A stretch of 64,000 bases of DNA from Anaeromyces robustus (lineage: Eukaryota > Neocallimastigomycota > Neocallimastigomycetes > Neocallimastigales > Neocallimastigaceae), in NCBI GenBank assembly GCA_002104895.1, contig MCFG01000002.1, positions 91,001 through 155,000 on the forward strand. The letters are read 5' to 3'. Below are positions 47,455 to 59,639 of the stretch, one piece after another. The translations under genes were made by a program, and so were the position numbers. How positions within the stretch are numbered: the first letter of the stretch is position 1; the number at the start of each line of letters is the position of its first letter. The notes under the pieces are model-generated. The model was not told the origin of the DNA. It saw nothing but the letters and a program-made list of their open reading frames with translations, and did no database searches.

Positions 47455-49285
47455 GTAATAATAATAATTGAATTTTAATAATGAATAATATAATGATTAT
47501 TATAAATTTTATTATTATTATCATTATTATTCTTATAATAATTTAATATATAATTGAATTATGTAAAACCTATTGAAACATTATTTTAATATTCAATTTA
47601 TCAAATTTATTATATATTATTTATTTTATTTTATAGAAAATAAATATTTTACAAGACAACTAGAAGAAATAAAAATTGAAGAACTTTTACTCGCAAATGA
47701 AACACAAATTAGTATAGTAAGTGGCCCTTCTTCTTGTGGAAAAACAAAACTTATTCAAAATGCTTTGCAAACTTTAGATATTGATTATGTTATTTTAGAA
47801 AGTAATGATTTTAAGAATATAAAAACTCTTTATAATACTTTAAAATATCAAATATCACCATCAATGGGTAAAAAAACTTCAAGAAATGATATTATTAATA
47901 ATGAAGCAATTTTGGATTTATTAAATTCTATTCCAGAGGAAATCCCAGTTATTATTGATGATGCCTATTCACTTTTTAATTATTCTAATGGTCTTGATAA
48001 TGATGAAGATGATAATGATGAATATTCTCTAAAAATTAATCCAATTATATTTGAATGGATTTATGGATGTCTTGAAAATGATAAAAAATTAAATATAATT
48101 CTTGTATCATCTAATCCTTTAGTTGAATGTTGGATTGATATAAGTAAATATTAATTCATATGAATTAAATTATAAAAATTTTTACTTAATATAATACGTT
48201 TTATTATTTATTATTATAAAAATTTTTAATAATTCTAATAATTATTTTTTTTTTCTTCATTAGATATACCCAATGAAATTGTTTGTTATTGTCCAATAAG
48301 AGATTTAACATATGATGAAGCTCAAGATTTCTTTTATTCTTATCTTTATGATGAAGGTAAAATTATTTATTATATATATTATTTAAATTATCAGTTTTAT
48401 TAAATAAATTTTTAAAAAAAATGTATAATTTATTAATATATATAATAAATAATTATGTATTGTATTTTTTTTTATTCATTTCATTATTATAGGTATTGAA
48501 TCTATTGATTTAACCTTTGAAGATATTTATCCAATTACTGGTACAAGATTATCAATTATTAAAGACTTTATACAGGAATATATCAAAAGACCTAATGAAG
48601 ATTTTAATGGTATATATTTTATTAGTAATATTTTAAATATTAAGATTTTATTAATATATATAATAAAATAAAAAATTATTTAAACAAAAAGTATATTATT
48701 TATAATCAATTAATATTATTCAATATTATTAATATTTTTAATTTAATTTTTTTTTTTTATTTAATTCAAATACTTAAAGATTTAGATTTTAGTACTTTAA
48801 ATGAAATTTATAATAAATTAAATAATCTTTTAGAAGACTCTGAACAACCACAATTATTAAAACGTATAATGGCCATAATGGTTGGTGAATCTGAACGTGG
48901 TTATGTAGAAGAAAAAGAATTAGAATATATATTTAATAATAACCAAGGATTTAATGAAGAAGATGAAGAAGATGAAGAAGAATATTTGTTAAAGAAAAAT
49001 AATGGAAAAAGAAGAATAAAAAAATCTTCTAAACAATCCATTCCATCATCTAAAGATTTTTGGGAAATTATTGCTACTTTAATTGAAAATAATATATTAA
49101 ATCGTAATATTATGGAATTTACTTCACCTGAACCTCTTCCATCTTCAACTTCATCTCGTAAATATACCCAAAATAATAATAAACCAGTGATAATTAAACG
49201 TCCTGTTTTATTCCCTGAAAATCAATGCGTTTTATATGCTATGGATTTAATTTTAAAAGATAATAATATTCAAATAAGTCATTAA
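46959..49285 (+). CDS. P-loop ATPase (ATPase_2/AAA+-like) with basic N-terminal extension
   Basis: Five exons: 46959-47409, 47637-48143, 48264-48356, 48493-48609, 48780-49285, all phase 1, totalling 1,674 nt (557 residues). The first 150 residues are Lys/Asn-rich and probably disordered; the N-terminus (SLTQRFFSINAQTK) could be a targeting helix. The ATPase domain follows with Walker A GPSSCGKT at 180-187 and Walker B VIIDD at 255-259. Then come a sensor-like strand (NIILVSSNPL), a CPIRDLTYDEAQDFF segment and a helical C-terminal part with an acidic loop (NEEDEEDEEE). I recognise the overall shape of archaeal-type/STAND-like ATPases but not the specific family. Intron 1 begins with an AAT run that would encode poly-Asn and a stop if retained. 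Confidence 0.75.
47411..47469. repeat. (AAT)n run at the start of intron 1 of the ATPase gene
   Basis: The run directly follows the last exon 1 base and contains the GT donor itself. If unspliced it adds about 19 mostly Asn codons and then TGA at 47469-47471. Confidence 0.8.
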
Positions 49286-50204
49286 GGAAAAAAAAATATA
49301 TATATATATATATTTAAATTAAAAATAATACTAATAAATTAAAATATAATAATATATATATATATATGAATAGAATAGAAAAATGATAATATACTGATAA
49401 TAGGGATAGGATTTTAGGATATAAATTATTTATTTTATATTATAAATAAATATTAATAATTGGGTTATTTTTTTATGTTATTTTTAATACTTTACTCTTA
49501 TTTTTACATTACTCTTATTTTTACTTTACTTTTATATTTATATATTTAAATAATATTTATATTAATTATTTATTTCAATTTATAATAAAAGATACATGTA
49601 TTTTTTTTTTTTTCTTTTACAAAGCATTACTAAATTAATTGATAAAATACACTTTTAAAAAACTAATTGATTAAAAAATAAAATGAGATAAAATAAAATA
49701 AAATAAAAATAAAATAAAAATGAAATAAAAATAAAATAAAAATGAAATAAAAATAAAATAAAAATAAAATAAAAATAAAATAAAAATAAAATAAAAATGA
49801 AATAAAAATGAAATAAAAATAAAAATAAAAATAAAAATAAAAATAAAATAAAATAAAAAAAAAAAAAATAAACATTAAATATTATTGAATAGAATTAACT
49901 TTTTTTATTTATTTATTAATATATGTATGCTTTTTTATTTTATTAATATTATTTTTGTTAATTTTTGAACATGTTCTTATTATTAAAAAGATAGTTTGTT
50001 TTTAATTAAAAAGTACTCAATAAATTATTATTAATTCGTCTATAAATATAAATATAAATATATATAATTTTATATTTTAAAGTAGGAGTTATTATAAATC
50101 ATTATATTATTATTATAAAAGTTTTTGATGATTATTATTTAAAAGAATAAATATTAAAATATTAACAAGTGAAAAGAGAATAATAAAAGAGTAAGCTTTT
50201 TTTT
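49286..50204. other. Convergent 3' intergenic region with A4T-type minisatellite
   Basis: AAAAT/AAATG units fill about 49675-49868. On the minus strand this gives a Phe/Tyr-rich ORF that is clearly spurious. No other feature. Confidence 0.6.
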
Positions 50205-51365
50205 TTACTCTTTTTCAATTAAACATTGATTAACAACTTTTAATAAATGTGAATTTTCTAAAGCAGCAGCTACTCTTTCTTTACTATATTAATAAAAAGA
50301 ATATTATTAAAAAAAAAAAGAAAAAAAATTTTTTTTTTTATTTTAATTAAAACCATGATTCAAATATTTTCTATTACATATGATATATAAATATATATAT
50401 TAAATTAATATTTACTCATTTAATTGTTTATTCACAGCAGCGTCAGATTGATGTGTACCTTCGGCAACAAAAATATCAATCTATATCATTATATATTTAT
50501 TATTAATAAATTAAACAAGTTTAATTATTGAGTTATTTTATCACAAATCAAAATTAATTATCAAAATTAAAATTTTATTTTATTTTATTTTATTTTTTTT
50601 ATATTTTGTTTGTTTATCTTACTTTAAAACGAGAAGGTAAGGAACGAAGTAAACGAACACGAATACAAAGACCAATTAAAGTTGCCATTGAACAATGTGG
50701 AATTGTGGGGAAAAAAGTGACAGAGACATAATTATTACTATCTTCAACATGTACACTTTCTAATCTAATAACATTTAATTGTTCTAAAGTTAAAGGCTAT
50801 AATTGAATTGGGTTTTTAATTATTAATATTATAAGATAAAATTTAAATTTATATAATTAAATTTTTTTTTTTTAAAATTAGTATTTGAAATTTGTAGATT
50901 TCAAATTAAGAAAAAATAAAAATTATTTTTCCTTTTTTTATTATTAATAGTATATATTATTTATATTATATATTTATAAAAATTTACATGTTCTGGATCA
51001 TTAATGGTTCTTATTAAATCTTTTTGAATTTTCATATATAATTTATATACATATATATATATTTATTTGTATGAAGATATTTAGTAAATAAAATTAATAA
51101 TTTTTTAAAGTCGAAATTTCATTTTTTTTTTTTTTTTTAATTATAAAAACAATTGAATTTTTTTCTTTTTATTCTTAATTCTTAAATGATAATTATAAAT
51201 TATTAATAATAATATTTAAATTGGTGAATATTATTTACCAAAAACTTCTTCATTATCAATTGGTTCTCGAGTTTCATCTTGTTCATTTATATCATATTTG
51301 ACTTTTGTTATATCAATCTTTTCTGCTACTTCATATACAACTGGATTAGCATTTAAAACAGTCAT
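50205..51365 (-). CDS. CIA2: Cytosolic Fe-S assembly targeting factor CIA2 (MIP18/FAM96 family)
   Basis: CIA2 with CIA1 and MMS19 hands Fe-S clusters to cytosolic and nuclear apoproteins such as DNA polymerases and helicases. Five exons: 51365-51239, 51019-50988, 50796-50623, 50480-50416, 50283-50205; 477 nt, 158 residues, the normal family size. Family signatures run through the whole protein: [36 protein letters not shown] with the conserved reactive Cys (residue 88), [34 protein letters not shown] and a C-terminal NQCLIEKE. All splice sites are GT-AG. Exon 2 is only 32 nt. Divergent from the EXD2-like gene. Confidence 0.95.
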
Positions 51366-52054
51366 TTTTTATTATATTCTTTTAATATTAAAATTTAAGA
51401 TTTTAATTTATTAATTATGATTTATATATATAATCGTTGATATATATATATAGTTTCTTTTCTTTCTGATTTTTTTTTTTAAAAAAATGAATTTTGAATT
51501 TTTGAAATTTCTTTTAATTTGATTTTAATAAAAAATTTTTTTTTTTTACAGTACAAAAAATTTTTTTATCAAAGATAAAATTAAGTTAATTGATAAAAAA
51601 TTACTCATAATAATTAAATCAAAAAATTTAAATATTAAATAAATTAATTAATAAAATTAATGAATAGATCAAAATCTAAATAAATTTATAAAATTTTTTT
51701 TTTGTTAATTATTTTTGATAATATATTTTATCTATAATTGATTTAAAAAAAAATTATTTTATTGAATAATTAATAACTAATTATAGTTATTAATTAATTT
51801 TATTATTTAATAAAAAAAAAAAAAAAAATTAATTTATATAAAAAAAAAAAAAATCAAACATATAATATTAAATAAATTAAAATAAAATTTAAATTTATAA
51901 ATTAACAATAAAATTATTTTTTTTTTTAATTTCAAAATCATTTTAAATTTCATTTTTAAATTATAAAATTTAATTATTGTGAAATTTCATTTTAAGAAAA
52001 ACATAAGAAATTTATTTAATTTATTATTTTTTAACGAATAAAAAAAGCAAATAA
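51366..52054. other. Divergent promoter region CIA2 / EXD2-like gene
   Basis: 689 bp of A/T-rich sequence between two start codons, with several A and T runs. No ORF or recognisable motif. Confidence 0.5.
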
Positions 52055-54102
52055 ATGAAGAGAAAAAGTGACGAAGATATTATTAAAAAAATTAATGCTA
52101 AAAAAAAACCTATATATGAAAATTGTTCCGTTTATACTATTGATAATCTATTACTATTTCGTTGTAATAGGTTAGAAATTAATTATTTTGTATAAAGATT
52201 TTATATCTATAATAAATATTTATAAAAAAAGAATTATATTTTAAATATCATAAAGTATAAATATTTTTTATTTTATTTTTATTTTTAATTATAATTACTA
52301 TTAGAATTAAATATTTTAAATTTAATTGGGTATACATTAATAATTATTATTTTTTTTTTAAAAAAAAATTTTGTAAAATAATAATTGTTAGAAAAAAAAT
52401 AAATTGGTATTTATCTAAAGATTTAGCAGATATTATTGAAGCAAAACCAGGTGAAGATTTTGCTATACGATTGAAATTTGTTGCAAGAGGAAAATCACAT
52501 TCTGATACTTTATGGGGCACAGAAGATAGAGCAAATCAATGTTGTGTTTGTGGTTCTGAAGACCATTTAAATCTTCACCATGTATTTCCTTATGTTTATA
52601 GAAAATGGTGTCCTGAAATAGTTAAATCTCATACTGTAAAACAAAACAATATATTTATTTATTTATTTATATTATTAATTAACATTATTACAAAATATAT
52701 TATTATTATTATTATTATTATAATTATTGATAATTAAAAAAATTAAATTTCATTTTAATTTTAAAATAAAAAATTAATTTATTTTTATTATTTTTTTTAA
52801 TATTTATGTATATCATATATATATACTTTCTTTATTTTAATATATTTTAATAATAACGATACTACTAATAATAAAAATAAGCATCATGATATTTTACCAT
52901 TATGTACTTTATGTCATGCAAATTATGAAATTCATGCTCAAAAATTAAAAACAGCTATTGTTAATATGTTTAATATGCCTTTAGAAAGTAGAGGTTATGT
53001 AGAATACCCTGATAATAGACCTGTAATAAAAGCTGCAAATGCTTTAAAATGGCATTCTGAAAAAATTCCTGAAGAAAGGAAAAAACATCTTTTTAAAATT
53101 GTACATGATTTTTTTGAAACTAGAAAAATGGCAGATACTATGTCCTATGAAGAAATGATAAATCAAGCTATGATATTACCAACTTTAGAAAAATCAAAAG
53201 ATTTTTTAGAACATGGGGAATATGTTATAAAACAAATATTATCCATACCAAAAGGTGATAGTTGTTCATGTACAAATCAAAATTGTCCATGTAAAAATAA
53301 AGAATTACAAGTAAAATTTAATAATGATCATCATAATATTGAAAAGAAATCATTTATTACAGAAAAAAATCAATTAAATAAAGAAAAGCAAAAACAGAAA
53401 AAAGAATTAAAAGAAAAATCAAAAGATAAGGATAAAGAGAAACAAAATCAAGATCAGAAAGAAAAAGAAAAAAAGGATGAAAAGGATAAAAAAGAAGAAA
53501 AGATTGAATTAAAAGAAGAAAAAATAAAAGAAGAAAAAGAAAAAGAAAAAGAAAAAGAATTAAATGAAAAAACACCAATAGAATTACATTTTTCTGCATC
53601 TAAAATAGAAACTGATGATCCAAATGGTTCAAGTATAGAAAGAGATTTAGAAATTTTAAATAATTATATCAATAAATGTTGTGGTAATGAATGTTATTGT
53701 CAGTGTCAAAGATTACCTATGCCAGAACAAATGACAAAAGAATTTTATAAACCAGAAGGCTATGAATTGAAATCCCTTACTACAGAAAATCAATCCAATA
53801 TAAAAAATCATCAAAAAGATCATCATACGTTCAATTCTGATAAATTACCAGATACAGAATCAAATGTTATTGGTAAAACTATATATGATACAGATAATAA
53901 AAATATATCACCAGCATCACCTTCTGATCAAAAACAAAATCTTGATAGTAAAACTGATGAAATGATTAATGATAAAAATAATCAAAGAAATAAAATGCTT
54001 GAACGATTTATAAAAATGTGGAGAAAACATTTTTTAATATATACCCAACCAAAATATTTATCAATTAGTTGGCAAGTTAGTAATAGTGTCTATTGTGATT
54101 AA
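52055..54102 (+). CDS. Stand-alone EXD2-type C-terminal HNH-like domain protein with charged disordered tail
   Basis: Three exons: 52055-52170, 52392-52635, 52882-54102; 1,581 nt, 526 residues. Residues 24-135 match the part of EXD2 (3'-5' exonuclease domain-containing protein 2) that lies after the nuclease: VYTIDNLLLFRCNRKKINWYL, then Cys89-x2-Cys92, NLHHVFPYVYRKWCPEI, a second pair Cys128-x2-Cys131 and His132. These look like the zinc pairs and HH of an HNH/beta-beta-alpha metal fold. The DEDD exonuclease domain itself is absent. A long Lys/Glu coiled stretch follows (about 250-310), with two Cys-rich patches (CSCTNQNCPC and CCGNECYCQC). A C-terminal segment LERFIKMWRKHF...PKYLSISWQV looks like a conserved tail. 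Function unknown; nucleic-acid binding is an inference. Confidence 0.7.
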
Positions 54103-55191
54103 AAATAAATATTTACATGGTGTAAAAGAAAATAATTTAAAATCAATTGAAAAAAAAATAATAATTATTCAAAAAGTAATAAAGCTTAAATAAAAAAAAA
54201 AGTTAATTTTTTTTTAATTAATTAAATCAATGAATATAAAATGATTGAATTTCATTTCAACTGTATAAAGAATAATTATTATTTTTATCAATAAAATTTT
54301 TATTTTATATATTTAATAATAAAATTTAACAATTAATTACTTTAATTATATTTAATTATATATTTATATTTTCATTTTCTTAATTTTTTTTTAATATGAT
54401 ATTTAAGTAATACAGTTGTTGTAAACAAAGCGCAATTATAATTATTTTTTTTATATTTCTTTATATTTTGATATATATCGGAATTCATAATATCTATCAC
54501 ATATATTTATATGATTAAAGATTTTTTTTTTTAAAAAAAATAGTTATACACTTATATTTAAAATTGTATATCATTTTTAAAAAAATAAAATATTAATATA
54601 TATTAGAAACTATATTAATAATTTGTAATATTTATTGCGTTCATTATATTCATGTACCTCATAATGATTACTGTTACTTTAAATCGACTGGAATCTCCTT
54701 TCATTCACGCTTAATTTGTTAATATTAAAACTATAAATAATTATTTTTTTATTATTATTATTAGTATTATTATAAAGCTTTTAATATATAATTGAATCTT
54801 ACATAATAATATTTTTAATAGGATAATTATAAATAAAAATAACGAAAATGATTTATTTTTTTTAATATATTTATTGAAATATGAAATTAAGTTATTATAA
54901 GTTATATAGTATGTAATTGATTTTCCAAACCTATATTTATTAAAATTTTAAAAAAAAAAAAAAATGTAGTACTATTTTTGATATTTAATATTGTCATTTT
55001 GTGTATGTTACATTAAATTTAATTAGTGAAAAGTATTTAATATATATTTTTTTATAAAAAAATTTTTTTTTTTTTTTTTTTTTTCATTTTTAGTTTTTTT
55101 GTTATTATTTACACTTTTATTATAATAAGAAAAGAAAAAAAAAAAATAAGAAAGCAAAAATAAAATAATAATAAAAAAAAAAGAAATAAAA
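54103..55191. other. Intergenic region upstream of ALG1
   Basis: A/T-rich with a T run at about 55066-55084 and A-rich purine stretch just before the ALG1 start. No feature recognised. Confidence 0.5.
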
Positions 55192-56254
55192 ATGTGGATA
55201 ATTTTTCAAACTTTATTAATAGCAACTTTATTATTATTAATAGTTATAGTTGCAGGTATTGTCTATTTATTAAAGCAAACTAGAGAAAAACTTTCCAAGA
55301 AACCTGATACGAACAATGGTAAACCAAATGTTTTATTATTAGTCCTTGGTGATATTGGAAGATCCCCAAGAATGCAATATCATGCATTATCATTTGCTGA
55401 AAATAATTATAATGTTGATTTTGTTGGATACAAAGGTAAGATATTACATATATATGTATAATGAATTAAAAAGTTTTAAAAAAAATATATAAATATGTAA
55501 TGTAGTAAATTAATAATATCATTTAATTGAAATTTCGAATTTTAACATTTAAAAGAAATTACATTATACTATTATTACTTATATAATAATTGATAATATA
55601 ATAATGAAAAAAAATAAGATTTTATGTAATTGTATAATAATGTTAATTTTTAATACTAATATATAATGTTTTTTTTTTATTGCATGTTTTAATAGGTAAT
55701 GAACCAATGAAAGCAATTTCAGAATCTAAAGCTATTACAATTCATTATATTCCAACTCCAGAATCTTTAAAAGATGTTGAAGGATCAGTAATTTCATATA
55801 TTATGCAAGGTGTTCAACGTGTTATTAATCAATTTAAACAATTAATAAATCTTTTATTATTTGAAATTAATAAACCAAGATATATTCTTGTCCAGGTATA
55901 CCTATTTTTATATTAATTTTATATATATAATATAATAATATCAATATCAATAAATATAATAATGGTCCTACCAATAACAATTATATATATTATATTAAAT
56001 AATATTAAATGAAAATAATATAAATAGAATCCTCCAGCAATTCCAACTTTATTAATTATTCAATTAGTAAACTTTTTACTTCAGTCGAAATTAATTATTG
56101 ATTGGCATAATTTTGGTTATACTATCATGTCCGTTACAATGGGAAACAGTCTCATTGTTAGAGTTGCAAAATTGTAATTTTTTAATTGAATTTTTTATTA
56201 ATATATATATATTTATACAAAAATATGATTTATAAGAACAATATAAATAATATA

Positions 56255-56334
<80 letters not shown>

Positions 56335-57153
56335 TATTAAAAATAAATATTACTACTAATAATAAATAATAAAGATATGAGATGGTTTTTGGAAATTACG
56401 CTTATGCCCATCTTTGTGTTACTAAAGCTATGGCTACCTTTTTAAAAGATACTTTTAAAGTAAAGTAAGTATAATATTTTCAAGATAATAAATTTTAATA
56501 AATAATAAATTAATTATTCATTATTCTACTTTTATACTAATTTATATATTATATTAGAGGTCAAATTTGTGTTTTATATGATCAAGCACCAAAACATTTT
56601 AGAAGATTAGAACTTGACGAAATTCATAAAGTATTTAATAATATTAATAAAAATATATAAAATTATGTAATAGAATAAATGAATAAATAAATAAATGAAT
56701 AAATAAATAAATATATATATATATTTATATATATAATCATAGTTATTATTAAAATTAGATTTTAAAGATGAATCCAAAGAACAACAAGATGAAAATATTA
56801 AATCCGAAACTATTATTACAAAAGAAATTAGTCAAAATGGTTCCACAGAAATTGTATATAAAGAAAATAGACCAGCCTTAATTATTAGTAGTACAAGTTG
56901 GACACCTGATGAAGATTTTTCTGTTCTTTTAGAAAGTTTAAAACATTATAACGAAATTCTTAATAAATCACCTGAATTTATTGAAACTAATCAATTACCT
57001 AAACTTTATGTTGTTATAACTGGTAAAGGACCATTAAGAGAATTTTATGAAAAGGAAATTCAATCTTTAGATATGAAATATGTTACTATTAAAACCGTAT
57101 GGCTTGTTATGGAAGATTATCCAAAATTATTAGGTAATATATATATATATATA

Positions 57154-57191
<38 letters not shown>

Positions 57192-57628
57192 TTTAAAATT
57201 TATTTTATTTATATTTTAAAAATTCATAATTTATTTATTGTAATATATATAGGATCTGCTGATTTAGGTGTATGTTTACATACTTCTTCATCAGGACTTG
57301 ATTTACCAATGAAAGTCATTGATATGTTTGGATGTGGATTACCAGTATGTGCCTATAATTTTGAATGGTATGATTTATTTTAATAAAAAAATAAAAAAAG
57401 AATTAATAATTTATTATAAGATAGTTTAAAAGAATCTCTATATATATCTATAAAAAAAGACATATATACATAAATTATATAATTAAAACTATTGGTTTAA
57501 TTCATAATATATTTAATAGTTTGGGTGAGCTTGTAAAGCATGGTAATAATGGATTATGTTTTGATAATTCTGATGAATTATCTAAACAATTTGTGGTAAG
57601 TAAAAAAAAATATTATTATTATTATTAC

Positions 57629-57668
<40 letters not shown>

Positions 57669-57900
57669 TGGTTAGAGATAACTTATTAATGATATATATA
57701 TATAAATATTTATATTATTATTATTATTATTATTATTATTATGATTTCATTTTTTTTACTCTATCATTATTAATAAGACTTTATTGAAAAAATTCCCAAA
57801 CAATGAAAAATTGATCAATATGAGAGAAAATATTAAAGAATACCAAAAAAGAAGATGGGAAGATAACTGGAATGAAAACATTTTACCATTATTAAAATAA
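55192..57900 (+). CDS. ALG1: Chitobiosyldiphosphodolichol beta-1,4-mannosyltransferase ALG1
   Basis: ALG1 adds the first mannose from GDP-mannose to GlcNAc2-PP-dolichol on the cytosolic face of the ER, an essential step in N-glycan assembly (family GT33). Nine exons: 55192-55435, 55696-55895, 56028-56173, 56375-56464, 56558-56630, 56743-57133, 57253-57367, 57520-57595, 57778-57900; 1,458 nt, 485 residues. An N-terminal membrane anchor spans about residues 3-25. Signatures follow: [86 protein letters not shown] and GCGLPVCAY. All splice sites are GT-AG. Introns carry (AAT)n and (ATT)n runs. Confidence 0.96.
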
Positions 57901-58777
57901 AAATAAAAAAATGGAAAAGAAAAAAGAAACTATAATAAAACTATAACTACAAAAAAAAACCTAATTATTAAAATTAAATAATTGAAATATATATTATATA
58001 TATAGATAGATTATGATTTTATATAGAAAATAAATAAATAAAATAAAAATAAAAATAATAAAAAAAATTAATATTCTTTTGTATAATAATATAAGTGTAT
58101 GTGCATGTATAATTTTTTATGTAATTTTTTTTTATATATATAATTTTTATTTATTATTATTTATTAATTATTTTTTAATGATTTGTTAAATTGAATTTAA
58201 CTATTTAATTATTTAATTATTATTTTTTTCGTTTTTATTTTATTTTTTTTTTTAAATTTTAAAAATAAAATAAGAATAAAATATAATTAAATCTATAAAA
58301 TTAAATAAAAATATATGTTGTTTTAACATAAAAATTAGAAAGTTTCTTTTTAATATATAAAAAAAATACTAATATAATATATATAATTACTTTATTCAAA
58401 ATAAAACAAAAACTTTTTTTTTTTCTTTTTTTCTTTTCTTTTTTATAAATTTTTTTAATAGAATTTAAAAAAAGAAAATAATAATAAAAAAAAAAAAAAA
58501 AAAAGTATAACTATAATGCTTAATTTAGGTGAATAAAAAATTAATAAAAATTAAATATTAAATATTCTAAATTATTAATTATAAAAATGTATTAATCATA
58601 TAATTATATTAATATTCCTATTTTTTGAGTGAAAATCGATAGTAATTAATTACTAATACAATTGATGTTTAATAATTAACATATATATTTATATTTATAT
58701 TAAATATATATAACAATTTGTTTAAAATTTAGTTAATTTAAATTTTTTTTTTGTTTTAGTTTGTTTTGATTTAGTTT

Positions 58778-58814
<37 letters not shown>

Positions 58815-59639
58815 GATTAGTTGTTTTCTTTTTTTCTTTTTTTTTTTTTTTTTTTTTTTCATTTCTTTTTTTTTTTGTTTTGATTTTTTTATTGTTTATA
58901 TTTTTTTTTCTTTTTTCTTTTTTCTTTTTTCTTTTTTTTTTTTTTGTTTCGATTTTTTTATTGTTTAAATATTTTTCCTTTTTTTTTTTTGGCTTTTTGC
59001 TTTTTTTTTTTTTTTTGTTCTTCCTTCTTTGGTTGTTTGATTTATTTATTTATGGTTATTGTTTAATTTTTATTTTTATCTTCTATTTTATTTATTTGCT
59101 CATTTGTTATTATATATATATATTCTATTTATAAGAATTTCTAACTAAAAAAAATATATATTAATTTATAAATTGTCTATCAGTATTATTAATCTATATT
59201 TTATATTTTATATTTTATAATGATAAAAGATTTAATAAAATAAATATAATATTTGTATATTGGCATCCTTATTCTTGAAATTTCATATATAAATATCAAT
59301 AAAAATAAAAATATAGTTATTTATATATAATATATATATATATATAACTATAAAAATAAAAAATAATATTATTTTATTTTTTATTTTTATTTTTATTTTT
59401 ATTTTTTATTTATATTTATTTATACAGTTTGACAAAAATTATTTCAAATAATTTGAATAAAAAAAAAAAAATAAAATAAAATATAAAAATAAAAATATAA
59501 TAAAAATTATATAAAATGGAAGAAAAAAAAAATTTTTTTTTTCTTTAATTTCTATTTCTATTTCTATTTTTATTTTTATTTCTATTTCTATTTTTTTTTA
59601 ATTATTATTAATTGATTAATTGATTAATTGATTAATTAA
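57901..59639. other. Convergent 3' intergenic region ALG1 / phosphatase gene
   Basis: Very long T-rich blocks (about 58740-59000) interrupted by single C or G, and a short palindromic TATATA stretch near 59330. The Phe-rich ORF here is a product of T runs. No gene seen. Confidence 0.6.

Noticed and set aside
49663-49875. Phe/Tyr-rich ORF
   Set aside because: Direct product of an A4T minisatellite.
58880-59134. Phe-rich membrane-like ORF
   Set aside because: Made entirely of T runs; no conserved motif and no sensible start context.
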